A stretch of 64,000 bases of DNA, from contig WUJK01000007.1 of assembly GCA_011317545.1 (NCBI GenBank), positions 1 to 64,000 on the forward strand, in the 5' to 3' direction. The notes below the pieces were generated by a model. The model was not told where the DNA came from. It searched no databases and was given only the letters and a program-made list of their open reading frames with translations. Origin of the DNA: Coniella vitis (Eukaryota > Ascomycota > Sordariomycetes > Diaporthales > Schizoparmaceae). Shown piece by piece: positions 1-12,016 of the stretch. Within the stretch, counting starts at the first letter, position 1. The number at the start of each line of letters is the position of its first letter. A program made the position numbers and the translations under genes.

Positions 1-3000
1 GGTACGAAGCCTTAGTTAGTATATTCCCTTCTTATCTAGAGACTAGTATTATATAAGCGCTAAATAAGAGCGTCTTCCGAGCAGCTTATAAGCTATATAA
101 AAGACTATCGGTAATAGGACCCGTATCGACGGTAGACCTATAGAAAACTCTATCTATAGGTAGATTCTAAACGTAAGAGCTACTTAAGAGCAGCTCTCGC
201 GCTACTATATAGATAGTATACTTATTTCTCTCCTTAAGTTAGTTAATAATAGAAATTAAGATCGAAACTATAAACGCTCTCTTAATACCTATTTATATTT
301 AACTAACTTCTTTTCTACTTATCCTATATATCTAACGGTATTTATATATTTATTTAGCGTATAGCCTTAGGATATTATACCCCTATAACGAGCAATTCGG
401 GTAACTCCCTACCTAAGCGAATAACGATAATAATAATATAATAATAACTATATAATAAATAATTACTTAAATAATAGAAGAGTAATAATATATTATTAAA
501 GGAATAGTATAATAATAGCGCGAAGATAGCGTATAAAACCTAGAAGCGCTTATAATATAACTTACGAAAATCGAATAATCCTATAGCCTATTATTATAGG
601 AGCTATTAATAAGTATTAATAACCTAGCAGCCGAATACTCTAACCTAATACCTAATAAACTAGAAGATACCTATACCCCTACCTCCTAAGATATAAAAGA
701 CGCCGACGTTAATATAGATAAAGCCCTAAAGAGTATAATCGTACCTAAATATAAGCCCCTTTCTTAGCTAGCGAACTTTAAGGGTATATATATTTAATTC
801 CTAGCTTAGGAGTATACTATAAGGTATAAACTCGTCCGAGATACCTATTTTATCGGGAATTATATAGATAAGTTCTAAGAAATCTATAAATACTTAGAGG
901 GAGATATAAAGGTTATAATAAGGAGCTATTATATCGTAGGAGGAGAGTATAGCCTCTAAAAACCCTCCTTATTCCTATAATAGCTCCGCTACCGATATTA
1001 TAACGAGAACTATATTATCGCTACTTCTTAGAGGCTCCGGAGCTTTATTTAAAAGAAAGGCTAACCCTTCCCTAACTTCTTTTCCTAATAGGAGAAGTTA
1101 TTAATAAACTCCGGTAATATAGAATAGCCGGACTTAGCTAAGTTAATATACCTAGAAGGCGCTATTAATAGCGTATTATATATATAGCTTATTAGTATAG
1201 AAATACCGTCGATATATAATAACTAGGTAAAGAAAGCGTTCTATATCTCGGCTAAGCTAGAAAGTTATATTATTATCCGAGATAATAGCTATACTTTACC
1301 CTTAAGTTATTTATCCGGAGCTACGGTATAACGCTTTAGAATAAACTAATAAGCGGGAGGAAATAGATAGAAATTATAAAACCCTTATATAGATCCCGAT
1401 AGGGATATAGCTATAACTAATATTAACGCTTTATAAGCTAATAAGTAGTATATAAGGTAGGTTAATTAGGCGGAGATTAGGCGTAGGAAAGAATAGGGAC
1501 TCTATTATAGGTATAGATATTCGAACTATAGAATCGCTTATTACCCCTTCCTATCCGTATACCCGCCTAGTAGCTTAAGAGCTATACGGGAGACGGAAAT
1601 TAATATCGCCGATACTAACCTTATTAACCTTAATAATACTACCGAGGAATAAGAGGAAAACTAGCTACTCCTATATAGAATCCTATATAAAAGCTTATAG
1701 ATCTCGACTTTAGCTTATAAGAAGTAAAGTATTAGATAAATAGAAACTATTTTATAATAAACCTATTCTATAATTTAATTTTATTTATCCTAATATTTAT
1801 TAATTCTAGCTATAACTATTATTCTACTATAAGTAAAACGCTTATATATAAGTTAAGACTTCCGTATATACCTATCCCGCCTAAGACCCTTTATTAATCG
1901 TTAAGGGAGAGAATATTATATAAATAGCCCGTTATCTATTATATAACTTACCCTAATATAAACCTAAACGGGTATTTATATCGTATTTAGGCCTATATAA
2001 TCCCCCGCCTTTAGTATAACCTTATTTTAGGAAAACCTTAGGTAGAAAGAGAGAGGGTAATATATATAACTTATAAATACCGCTTAAGCATCGGATAAAT
2101 AGGCGGACTAAAGGTTTAGGAATAAGGATATAACCCTAAGAACTTTAATTATATATCCGTTAATACCCTTATTATTTAGAGCGAAGTTCGGTATATAAAA
2201 CGCTTAAATACCGCTTAGATAACGTTCTTTAATATTATAATAGCCGATATTATTAAGGCCTTATTACCGAAAGTAGAATCCTCGGTTAATAAGAAACTCC
2301 CCCTAGAGTATTATAAGTTCCGGAACCTCTTTAATAAGGATATAGCTTCCGTACTACCGCTATATAGAGAGGGAGCGGATTATAAGATTCGGCTATATAA
2401 GAAGGTAGATAAATCTACTATAAACGCCCTATAAGGCCCGTTATATAGGATATCTAGAAAAGAACTTATTATACTAAGGAAGATTCTTACCGAACTACTC
2501 GATATAAGCTATATTAGAGCTAATAGCTTCTTAATAGGAGCTCCTATAATCTTTATTAAGAAACTAGGGGATAGCCTCCGTTTTTATATAAATTATTATA
2601 CGCTTAATACTATTTCGGAAGGTAACTATTACCCGCTCCCTTTTATTAAAAAGACCCTATCTAATATCGTAAATACTAAATATTTTACTAAGCTCGATAT
2701 ATAAGCAGCGTTTTATAAGCTTTATATTAAGGAAGGAGATAAGTAGAAGACCGCTTTTCGTATAAGATATAGCCTCTTCGAATAGCTAATAACCCCGTTC
2801 GGACTTATAAGCGCTCCTATAACGTTCTAACGCTATATTAATAACGCTTTATACCCCTATCTAGATATCTTTTATTTAGCTTATATCGATAATATTCTAA
2901 TATATACCGACGGTATAGCTAAAGACTACCGAGTAAAAGTAAAGCTAATATTATATACTCTCGAAGTAATAGGTCTAAATTTAGATATTACTAAGTACGA

Positions 3001-5439
3001 ATTCGGCGTAACCGAGACGAAATACCTAGGCTTTATTATTAAAGCGGGGGTAAGGATTTGTATAAACCCCGAGAAGGTATATACTATATACGATTAAAAG
3101 GCTCTAAAGACGGTTAAGGGAGTCTATAGCTTCTTAGGATTTATAAACTTTTATTATTAGTTTATCGCTAATTATTCCGAAATTATAAGGCCCCTCCTAG
3201 CCTTAACTAAAAAGGGGGTCTTATTTAGGTTCGGGGAGTAGGAAAAAGCTATATTCGAATAGCTAAAGTATCTCTTTATTAGTAAGCTTATATTCGCTTA
3301 ATAGGATCCGGATAAGGAGATAATACTAAAGGCGGATTATTCTAACTATTCGTTAAGCAGCTACCTCTCTTAAAGGGATAAATATAATATCCTCTACCTA
3401 GTAATATACTATTCGTACCGCCTAAGCCCCGTAGAATATAATTATAAGATCTATAATAAGGAACTATTAGCCGTTATTAATTACTTAAAAGTATAGGATA
3501 TAGAGCTTAAGGGTATTATATTACTATTTATAATTTACTCGGATTATAAGAACCTCGAATATTTTATAATATTACGGTATCTTACCGAAAGGTAGGTTTA
3601 TTAGTCCGAGATAATAGCTCGTTTTCGATATTACTTAGTCTACTATACGGGAGTAGCTAGCGAGTATCTAAACGCCCTTTCGAAGAGGGAGTAGGATATA
3701 TTATATAATATATCTAACGAACGCCTCGCCGGTAAGTAAATCTAGCTTTTATTATCGATAGAGATAAGCTAAGTTATAATATACGATAAGCTATTACTAA
3801 TAAATAGTAAGGTTTTTATATAAAAGGAGCTCTAGCGCCTATAGGATAACGCTACCTTATATAATAAGGTATACTCCTAGCTTATAAGTATAGTTTATAG
3901 GGGTAAATACTCTTTTCCCCCTTACTTATAGATATCCGAAGATAAGCCTATTAAGGTATCTATAGCGGAGTATTCGATCGATAAGAAAAAACTACTTATA
4001 TTCTATAAATAGCTCTAATTATCGGATTAGGAACCCCTATATACTAAACTAACGTAGAATATCTATAATTCCACCTTATCTAGCTACCTAGGGAGGGATA
4101 TTACTATTACGATAATAATAAGGGGCTACTTCTAGCTAAGTATATACCGTAATATTCGGCGGTTTATATAAAATTATAATATCTATAGATATAAGACGGT
4201 ATAAAGATACTAGAGGAAGGGCCTTCTTAAGCCCCTATTAATACCTAAGCGGGTATAAAGCGAGTTATCCGTAAACTTTATAATCGACCTCCCTTATAAG
4301 GACGATATAAGAAAGGCTTACTTAATAATAATTATAAATTAATTAATAAAAGCTATTATACTCGAAGCTATATATAGTATAAGCGCGGAAGTATATATAG
4401 AGCGGTTCTTATACTATTACTAGTAGTTCTATAATTTCCCTAAGGTAATAGTTAGTAACCGAGGCTTAAATTAGATAGGAGGGTTCTAATATTAATTATA
4501 TAAGCTTATAAAGATAGAGTAGCGCTTAAGCACCGCTTTCTACCTATAAACGGATAAAGCTATAGAAAGGGCAAACTAAGAGGTTATAAACTACCTCCGA
4601 GCATTCGTTATATATATATAATTAGATTAGCCGATACTCCTACCTAGCGCTTAACTAGCTATTAATAATAGGGATATTAGTATAATTAGCCTTAGCCTAT
4701 TCTTTATCCTATATAACTATTATATAAATCTAATCGAATAGGTAGAGTATAGTATATTATTAGTATAAACGCTTAGAGTTTAGGCCGAGAACTTTATCTA
4801 ATAGCTTAAAAACGTAACTACTTTCGCTTAAGCTATAATAATAATCGTATAATAACGAATAGAAGAATCTATAAATAAGTTATAAATAGTTATAGAGCGG
4901 CTTATTAAAGGCGATAAGGTTTAGCTCTCCCTACGAAATATTACTACCGACCGCCCTTTAAAGAAATTAGCCTAGCTATATAAGAAGTATACTATAATAT
5001 ACGTTATTAGCCCTTATATAGTAGAATTAGATATTCTATTAGGTATTTACTCTCGTTTCTATATAAATCTCCTAATTTAAGCTATATAAGACCCGCTCCC
5101 GTTATAAGTATAAAGAGAATACCGGCTTAACCCTATTATAGTTAAAGAGGGAAAGGAACCCGAGTATTAGGTAGAAAGTATAATTAGAGTATATAATAAG
5201 CCGCGTAGAGGCTATACGAAAACGGATAGAACGCTATAATATAAAGTCCTAGTTAAATAGGTCGGATAGGACTAGCTAAACTAATAGCTATTATCCGAAT
5301 TTAAAGATATAATTACTCTTAAGGAGTTCGAATAATATTATAATAGCGCTATAAGTTACGATAGCCTAAAGTTATAGAGAAGAAGAGCGGGGAAATTAAG
5401 TATTATAGATAAAAAGAAAACTATATATAAAACGCGCGC

Positions 5440-6480
5440 TAATATAGCTACCTATTTATCCTCGCTTACCTCCTCCTTACTACTAGAATTACTCTCTATA
5501 GTTTTACTAGAATAAGGGTTATTATTAATACTACGCTTTATTTTAGTATTAACTAAGCCCTTACCCTTACTACCCCCCTTTATAAGCTTCGCTAGTAGGT
5601 TAGTAATATCCTCTAGTGCTATTATCTAACGGTATATAAGCTTATAGCTATAGCGCTAGTATAAAGTTAGTATAATACGAATAGGGAAGGAGTAGGGGGT
5701 ATATATACTATAGGTATACTTATTATTTAATAACCGGACCTTATTATAGCTAGCCTAAGTCTTACCTAACTTAGGTAGGTAATCGTAGGTATAGTATATA
5801 GCGAGAGCAGCAAGGGCCTAGGGGCGGAGAATATCTAGAGTATATAAGTATAAGGAGGTGCGAATAGGGAAGGAGTAATATATACTAGGGTCGGAAGTAT
5901 TATAAGTAAGGGAATAGTTAACTATAATAATAATAGCGGTATATATCTTATCGATTTAGTAAAAGAGGGTATAAGAATAGCCGGAGTTCTTACCCTTCTT
6001 ATTTATCCTATAGGGGAAATAATAAGCGCCGGCTATAGTAATTAGCGAGCTATAAAGAAGTAGGGTAAGCGCTATTTACTAATACCGTAGAGGTAAAGAG
6101 AGAAGGGGTTTTTAGAAGCCCTTATAATATAGGGTAAGTACTACTTATCCCTAATACCCTTAGGGAGGGTAATATAAGGTTAGAGCTATAGGTTAATAAT
6201 AATAATACTTTAAATAAGCTTATTAATAGCCTTATCGAGCTAAATAGCGGTAAGGGCGAGGATAGTAGCGGTAGGAGTAATAACGGGCGTAATAGGAGTA
6301 GCTATAGCTATAGCTATAGGTATTACCGCTATAGGAATAGCTATAAAGCCTATAATAATAATAGGGGTAGCGGTAGTAGGTATAGCGGTAGGAGCTATAC
6401 TAGCTTACTTAGAGTAAGTAGTAACGTTTATACTATTAATAGAGCTAAATATAAGTAGAAGATAAATAAGGAAGGCGCGA
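5440..6480 (-). pseudogene. Antisense reading frame in element A, downstream of pol
   Basis: On the - strand, opposite to gag-pol, one frame stays open for roughly 340 codons apart from TAG/TAA codons of the kind RIP makes from Trp and Gln. Its C-terminal part reads ALEDITNLLAKLIKGGSKGK and then a Ser/Glu/Lys-rich tail ending at a TAG near 5440. The N-terminal part is rich in Ala, Ile, Pro and Thr, partly because of short GCTATA-type repeats at 6230-6350, which could inflate apparent openness. I recognise no family. It lies between the chromodomain and the 3' polypurine tract, where an accessory ORF can sit. It could also be an unrelated host fragment captured by the element. Confidence 0.4.
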
Positions 6481-6867
6481 TACTTACCTTATTATTATAG
6501 GGGTTAGTTTCGTATAACTTATAAGGGCTCTAGTTTAATTAAGAGGAAGGAATAACCCCTAGAGTAGGGGTTAAAGGGGTATTTATACTTTTTCGAGGCT
6601 TTAAAGAATAAAGATATTATATCTATAACCGCTTACTAAGTTAAAGGTATTATTATTATTTTATTAACAAATAATAAGCGGTAGAACTTATAGATTCGCC
6701 GAGAGCTAGGTTAAAGAGAGCTCCGTAAATATAAGACTCCTTTTATACTCGCTAGGCATAAGGATAAGGCTCCTTTAATAGGGTAGGTAAGCGTAGCAGC
6801 GTTACGTTATTATACTTTTTAGATAGCTATTATACTATATACGGCTCTATAAGAGGGCGTTCGGCCT

Positions 6868-6881
6868 AAGCGGGGGGGTAA
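6868..6881 (+). other. Probable polypurine tract of element A
   Basis: The sequence AAGCGGGGGGGTAA lies directly before a T-A start that fits a RIPed TG of an LTR. This is the expected position for the plus-strand primer of a + strand element. Only about 47 bp of that LTR follow before LTR1 begins. Confidence 0.5.
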
Positions 6882-6928
6882 TATTATAGGCCTATAGGTA
6901 AATATACGGCTTCGGTATACTAGTATAA

Positions 6929-7408
6929 TGATCCTTGCCTGAATCCCGGATTCTGGAAGTACCTATAAGTTGTATATTAGCAGGTAGGGAAGTATTACCT
7001 TTAAGTCTTCGTACGTTATCGAGCAATATTAAGTATTATAAGTAATTAAGAGGGATTACCCTATTATATAAAATAATACTTAGATTTACAACTAAAGACT
7101 ATAAGGAAAACTATCTAATAGCTAGGAAATCCATCGTCCTTATATCCTTCCGTTATTCTATATTAAATTCCTTATTTAACCTTGGATTATTTAGATTATC
7201 TTATAATCCTAATAATCCGACTCTACTAGATTATCCAATAATCTTAATAATCTATTCCTAATTAGTTCGTATAACCCTAACCCTAACTATATTATCCTAT
7301 ATAACCTAGTTATATAAGAGATCCCCATCGGTCCGTTAAGGTTCCGATTTGCTGGCATATAGTTGCGCTGGCCTGTTCCTGTGACCTGCATAACCGTGGG
7401 TCATAACA
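6929..7408 (-). mobile_element. LTR1: 480-bp LTR of the element B family, isolated copy
   Basis: It starts TGATCC and ends CATAACA on the + strand and has the same length and sequence as the three LTRs of element B (14601, 15308, 22275). Orientation is assigned - because element B pol runs on that strand. No matching target duplication is seen: TATAA is on the left and CTATG on the right. No element B internal sequence adjoins it, so it is a solo or truncated LTR. The right-hand 70 bp are hardly RIPed, unlike the rest. It carries the telomere-like motif at 7272-7287. Confidence 0.88.
7272..7287. repeat. Telomere-like motif inside LTR1
   Basis: TAACCCTAACCCTAAC matches just over two copies of the fungal telomere repeat (TTAGGG) and contains the telobox AACCCTAA. 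The equivalent position is kept in LTR2 (about 14944), LTR3 (about 15651) and, with one change, LTR4 (about 22620). The motif contains no CpA or TpG, so RIP cannot mutate it. Confidence 0.75.
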
Positions 7409-7649
7409 CTATGCCTAAAAGCGTACCATGGTCGTGTCAAGTTAGAGTGTCTGAGAATCCAGAACAATATTATGTGTTGTGGGATCTCATTATTGGAATA
7501 TGTACTCAAAAAGACATAGGCGAGTTTCTCTGCGGTTATTGCTTTCAATGTGTGAATAACCCTAGGTTTCGGTAGTCAACAAAGACAGCGGCATAATATA
7601 GCATAACTCCAAGATCTTAGATCCAATCGCCTGTTCCCTTCAATCAGGC

Positions 7650-8128
7650 TCATTGTTCTCTACCAACGCCCTTGACAGACTGCATCTTCTCGCCCGGGTT
7701 GGAGCGAGTTCCTGGAACTGCAGCAGTATTGTTTTTGATCTGGGGCTCAGCAACCTGCTCGGGCTTGCCTGTTAAGTAGAAGAAGGGGACGGCTACTGCA
7801 ATCGAGGCGGCAATTGTCGTAATGAGGTGACTGCCATTGCATTGGCTCGTATTAGTACCTATACGAATAGCCAATATAAAGGGTCCTAGATCTAATGAGA
7901 CTGGCAATATAGTATTAGGACTTACACATTCTGCTTCTTGCGTGCCGCAAACTCTGCGGGCTCACTACCCATAGTGAGGCCCGGATCCTCTTTATCCCCT
8001 CGGCCCTTAGCCGCTATACCTCGTATAGTTTGCAGCGATAGGACTCGTCGTGTCTGTATGGCGTATGTGCTGGAGAGTGTGGTTCGTGCGGTGAGTGAAG
8101 CTGCGGGCATGGCGGCTCTGAAGGACAT
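7650..8128 (-). CDS. Small two-exon protein, possibly mitochondrial
   Basis: Proposed exons 8128-7926 and 7830-7650; intron 7831-7925 (95 bp) with donor GTAAGT, a TACTAAT branch-like site and acceptor GGCAG. The two frames join exactly (GT|T, Val), giving about 127 residues. The N-terminus (MSFRAAMPAASLTARTT...) is rich in Ala, Ser, Thr and Arg with almost no acidic residues, like a mitochondrial presequence. The second exon starts with a hydrophobic stretch (ITTIAASIAVAVPFFYLTG) that could span a membrane once, followed by a polar tail. I do not recognise a family. Without the intron these are just two short ORFs; the exact frame join and good splice signals are the support. Confidence 0.55.
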
Positions 8129-8941
8129 TTTCACTGCTTGTCTGGTTGAAAATTTACCTCTAGTTTCGTATTCAGCTAAGTCCAGAAGAAAAAGACCGAT
8201 GTTAAGGAGACTTGCCGTGTTGACTGTGGAATGGTGCGTTAGCAGGTAGGGTTGGGTATCAATACTGAGCCTCAATTGAGAGTGCTTGTCGAAGGTTCAC
8301 TTTCATATTAACGATGATATTTTTCGTAGGTTATGGGTTCAGTGTGTTGGATACAATGACAAAACCGCATTCGTACTATTTCTATAGCCAGCGATATACT
8401 GTTATGATGTTATCATCATGACATGACATGGCAAGTCCGCGCCACACCTGCGTCAACCTGCGCAATGATGTCGTCATGGTTTTTGAACTGCTAAACATCC
8501 TACGACTATTATGCTTTTTTGATTACCATATATATTTTCACTTATATAATGTCAGGGTCTGAGAAAGGCGATGTACTATATAAGAGGTCCTGCTGGGTGA
8601 TACGCGAAGTCGTATCATTGGAACAATCACTTGTCTAAGAGGCTCTGACCATGGCTCCTCGCCAGGGTAACTGTAAGGTATGGATTTCAAGGAGCAGGTA
8701 CTATTTTCCACGCATGATAGCCGCACAGAGAATGTGCTAGACATTTTGCCGCACGGCATTCGTTTGTATTTACGAATAGACCAATGAAACTCATTCTCTC
8801 GGCGTATGAATTTCTTTAGTTTCTCCTTTCTACACGGGATGGCGTCGATTTAGTTGGTCAGTGTCCAAGGTATCCCATATAATCATTATTTCTCTTTCCC
8901 TCCAAGGAAGGAGAGCCGCTCCCTTCTTGATACAGTAGCAC
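8129..8941. other. Intergenic, no gene seen
   Basis: Spacer between the divergent 5' side of the small gene and the 3' end of the next gene. It holds only short ORFs and no RIP bias. No RNA gene or repeat was recognised. Confidence 0.5.
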
Positions 8942-10423
8942 TCAATCCCGCGCAGTCCAAAACTTGTCGATAATATAGTTTGAAAGTGGTTTTCTCCCCA
9001 TGGTCGACTCCATTATACGCAGTGTGGGATCACATGAATCCTTTTCATAGACCGCAATACAAGACTTGGAGTGGGTCATCTTGACTGTATCTCTCAAACG
9101 TTTAAGAAGAACAACCATCTTCTTCAACGCTCTTTGATTCTCCTCATTTGCCTCCCATGCCGCCAGACTCTCGCTCTTATCATCAAGTTCAATCTCAGTA
9201 AAGAGGCCTTTGACGTGGCGCCCTCGGATGAGGAAGTGAGTACGACCAAACCACATCTGTGGCAAGAGTGTCCCGGAAATCTTCGAACTGGTCTTCATCT
9301 CTGCCATGCGCTCTTGCTTGATATTAGTCCCTCGGGGAATAATGTTGACAAAGCCGCGCTCAGTGCGAGGCTTATTTTTGTTCAGGTCCACATCGTTCAG
9401 ACTTTCGACTAGAGGCTCAATATGATCTCTAAAATCAGTGGTGGGCGCTGCCAAGTCTGCAATGGGATCAGAGGAAACGTAGGCATCAACTTCAAATCGA
9501 ACAGCACATTTCAGGTTACCGAGATTGTACTGCAAGACACGGTGGTGCCCGACGCTACCCTTTAGGTCTGGAGAGAAGTCTGTTACTGCACGCTCAAATG
9601 AGTGCCCATATCCTGAGTTAATTGAGCCGTGAAGGAGTTGAATTGTTGACTTCTCGTATCGCTCCACGATCAGAGTCTCACCAACCAGAAACACGTTAAT
9701 GCGAAAGCTATCCTGTTTAGATCCTTTGCAGAATTTGAAGAACTTCCGAAGAGTGTTACGGTTCACAAGGATGTCAATGGCGTCGAATTTGGCGTTGGGC
9801 TGCATAACTTCAAGGGCTTGAAAAACAACCTCGAATGGGTACTGAGGAACCCGATGTGTATTTTGATCGATATATTGAATCCCGGTGTCTTTCTTGAGAT
9901 TCAACGGTAGACTGATATTCTTGTAGAGCGGAGCACCTCCTATCAAACAGTTAACGCTAACGACTTGAAGCACAGAGTAAGGATATCCTCAGATATGGAA
10001 AGAGACATATATCATACATACCTGGAACCAGGACTGAAGGACGGGTGCTATTGACCCAATTATAACTGCAAAGGAGCTCGTATCCACTGCTCATCGAAAC
10101 AGGTAGTTCGTCCCCTGATAGGGGTAATTCATTGTATCGAATTGACTGCGTGATTAATCCAGCTCCCTTGAGCAACCATTGGTTCTTGCCCGTAAAAGAC
10201 CTCATGTTCTGATACAATTTTGAATTCAGCTTTGAGTCTTCTAACTGCGCTTGCTGTTATATTCACATCGACTTACCTTCTCTTTTGCACTACTGGACGC
10301 CACAGCGGTAGCCTCACTAACCCCTTGAGACCCTGCTGACGTGCTGGAGCATTTCTTGTCCCTGCTATGCTGCTCCAAAGCCTGAGGGCTAGCAAGCTGC
10401 CGACCACACGCGCAGGGAAACAT
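8942..10423 (-). CDS. C2H2-like zinc-finger N-terminus plus conserved fungal domain of unknown function
   Basis: Three proposed exons: 10423 to about 10276, about 10208 to 10022, and 9939-8942. Intron 2 (9940-10021) has donor GTATGT and joins G|GA exactly. Intron 1 uses GTAAGT near 10275 and TATCAG near 10209 and keeps frame. The N-terminus reads FPCACGRQLASPQALEQHSR, a C2H2-like finger. The body contains SYNWVNSTRPSVLVPG, YIDQN and GSVGHHRVLQYNLGNLKCAVR, patterns I associate with a widespread fungal family often mislabelled geranylgeranyl pyrophosphate synthetase. No DDxxD prenyltransferase motif is visible, so that name should not be copied. The product is about 443 residues and looks intact although it lies between two RIPed elements. 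Function is unknown; RNA or protein binding is speculation. Confidence 0.75.
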
Positions 10424-12016
10424 GGCGCCTTGTTGAGACGATCCTCGGAGACTGAATCAAATCGGTATTGAGATCGGTAATTCAAAAGCCAGGACTGCCA
10501 AAGAAAAGCCTAAGACCATTAGGAAATGTAGAAGAGAGGCAGCATGAGGAGAGGGATTGCTGGTGATTTGAGCAATTAATTCTGCGCCCAAAGAAATGTT
10601 GCAGCATGAAATGTTCCGGCCTTCTGCAGGCTGCATGATGTCGTGGCAATCTCCTGGCCTCTTATGTATCGCTTGACGCTTATGTTGCATTATATGTGAT
10701 ACAGCATACATATTACTTTCATTATGGTTGCTACTGTAGCAGTCAATTCCCAGAAGTACAATGATGCAATTCGTATGCCACTGTCTTGTGATCGCAAGGA
10801 TGGGTACAAGCTGCCTTTGCGCATGTCTAAATAAAGTTCTGTGCCGTCACGTCGGCAACGACAAGTCATATCAAAGTCTAACAGAGTAGCACACTTAGTA
10901 CTTCTTTCACACGATGAGATGCCGCAATGATTTCGACTGTGAATTGATTAGCAAGATAGATATCCTTGCTTAAGTCTGAACTAGCGAGTGTATATAAAAT
11001 ATGAAATGTCTTCCGTTCCTCCCCGCAAAGGAGTTTCATGCAGAGACAACATAGCGCACGGCCGCGCCTAGATTTGACTTAGAACAAGTAAATTGGGATA
11101 TCGAGATTATCATGGAGCATCGAGGACCAAGGAATAAGCAATTATACATTATCAGGCAGAAAACTTATAGCAGCGGAAACCGCATTTCAACCTTCTATAT
11201 CAAACAAACTTTGTTGTCGATGTATCTAGGCTGAAGCACCAAGTACCCGACCTGCAGATTCCTAAGTGTGGTAAGCTACCCATCAACAAGCCAGCGAAAC
11301 GGAAACACAGACAACCATTACATAGTAACTTTCCTGAGTTTCCTAGCGACTCCCTTACATACAGGCTCGCTAAAACCGTTACACATAACGAATTTCTTTG
11401 CAGTACAGGGCAAAGTAATCCAAGACAGATGGTGAGTTTATTTTTGTAATGCTTGCAAAATTTGTGAAATAATCACAACCTTGAAGCAATTTTCCGCTAA
11501 CGAAGGCGTTACAGAGGTAGGAATATTAACACGGTACACAACGGAACTTTTAGTGACCCGCTATCCCACCCTGTCGTTCAAGCTTGAAATAGCGCAGATA
11601 GAATGCGAGACGACCACCAAGAGCCAGCACGAGTAAGGACATGGCGTGATGCTAATCGGACATTTCTTAAGCTATTCTACAACGGAATAACGTAGTATAA
11701 AGCTTTGAGCTGAATTCCGATTATGGAACGCAAAACGCTTAGTACCACATTGCCCCTTATGAAAGGGTAGGTGGATGCCAATATACATACTCTTGAAGTG
11801 TACGTTTACGAGGTCTCAACGTTTGCAACTTACGCACTTTGACCTTAATCATTCAGAGCCGTTTGTAAAAACATTATTAAAGAAGAATGGCGATACGTTG
11901 GATAAGACGTACGAGCTATATGATGAAAGTCTGATGAACTCAGCTCCATTCACAGAACCCACGAGCTCCAGGCCTCTAAGACGATGGAAACTGGCGAATA
12001 GGCCAGTGTAAAATTG
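10424..12016. other. Intergenic, no gene seen
   Basis: This 1.6-kb stretch shows ordinary base composition and only short shadow ORFs (the longest about 84 codons). I see no RIP bias, repeat or RNA gene. Confidence 0.45.

Larger units (their letters stand above)
1..6928 (+). mobile_element. Element A: RIP-degraded Ty3/gypsy LTR retrotransposon (5' end off window)
   Basis: This is a Ty3/gypsy element with chromodomain, read on the + strand and destroyed by RIP. TG and CA dinucleotides are almost absent, so Trp and Gln codons have become stops. Readable remnants in order: gag about 700-1700 with a CCHC knuckle relic near 1498-1545; RT about 2270-2960, with FTKLDI near 2690, a TPFGL-type block near 2795 and the YIDN (from YIDD) catalytic box near 2886; RNase H about 3300-3700; integrase about 4100-4900, including LLKPLLIPKR near 4222; chromodomain about 5230-5310 (KVLVK.VG pattern). 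A G-run at 6872-6878 looks like the polypurine tract, and about 47 bp of 3' LTR (from about 6882) remain before LTR1. What lies in the first 400 bp is unclear. Family assignment is firm; exact borders are not. Confidence 0.9.
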
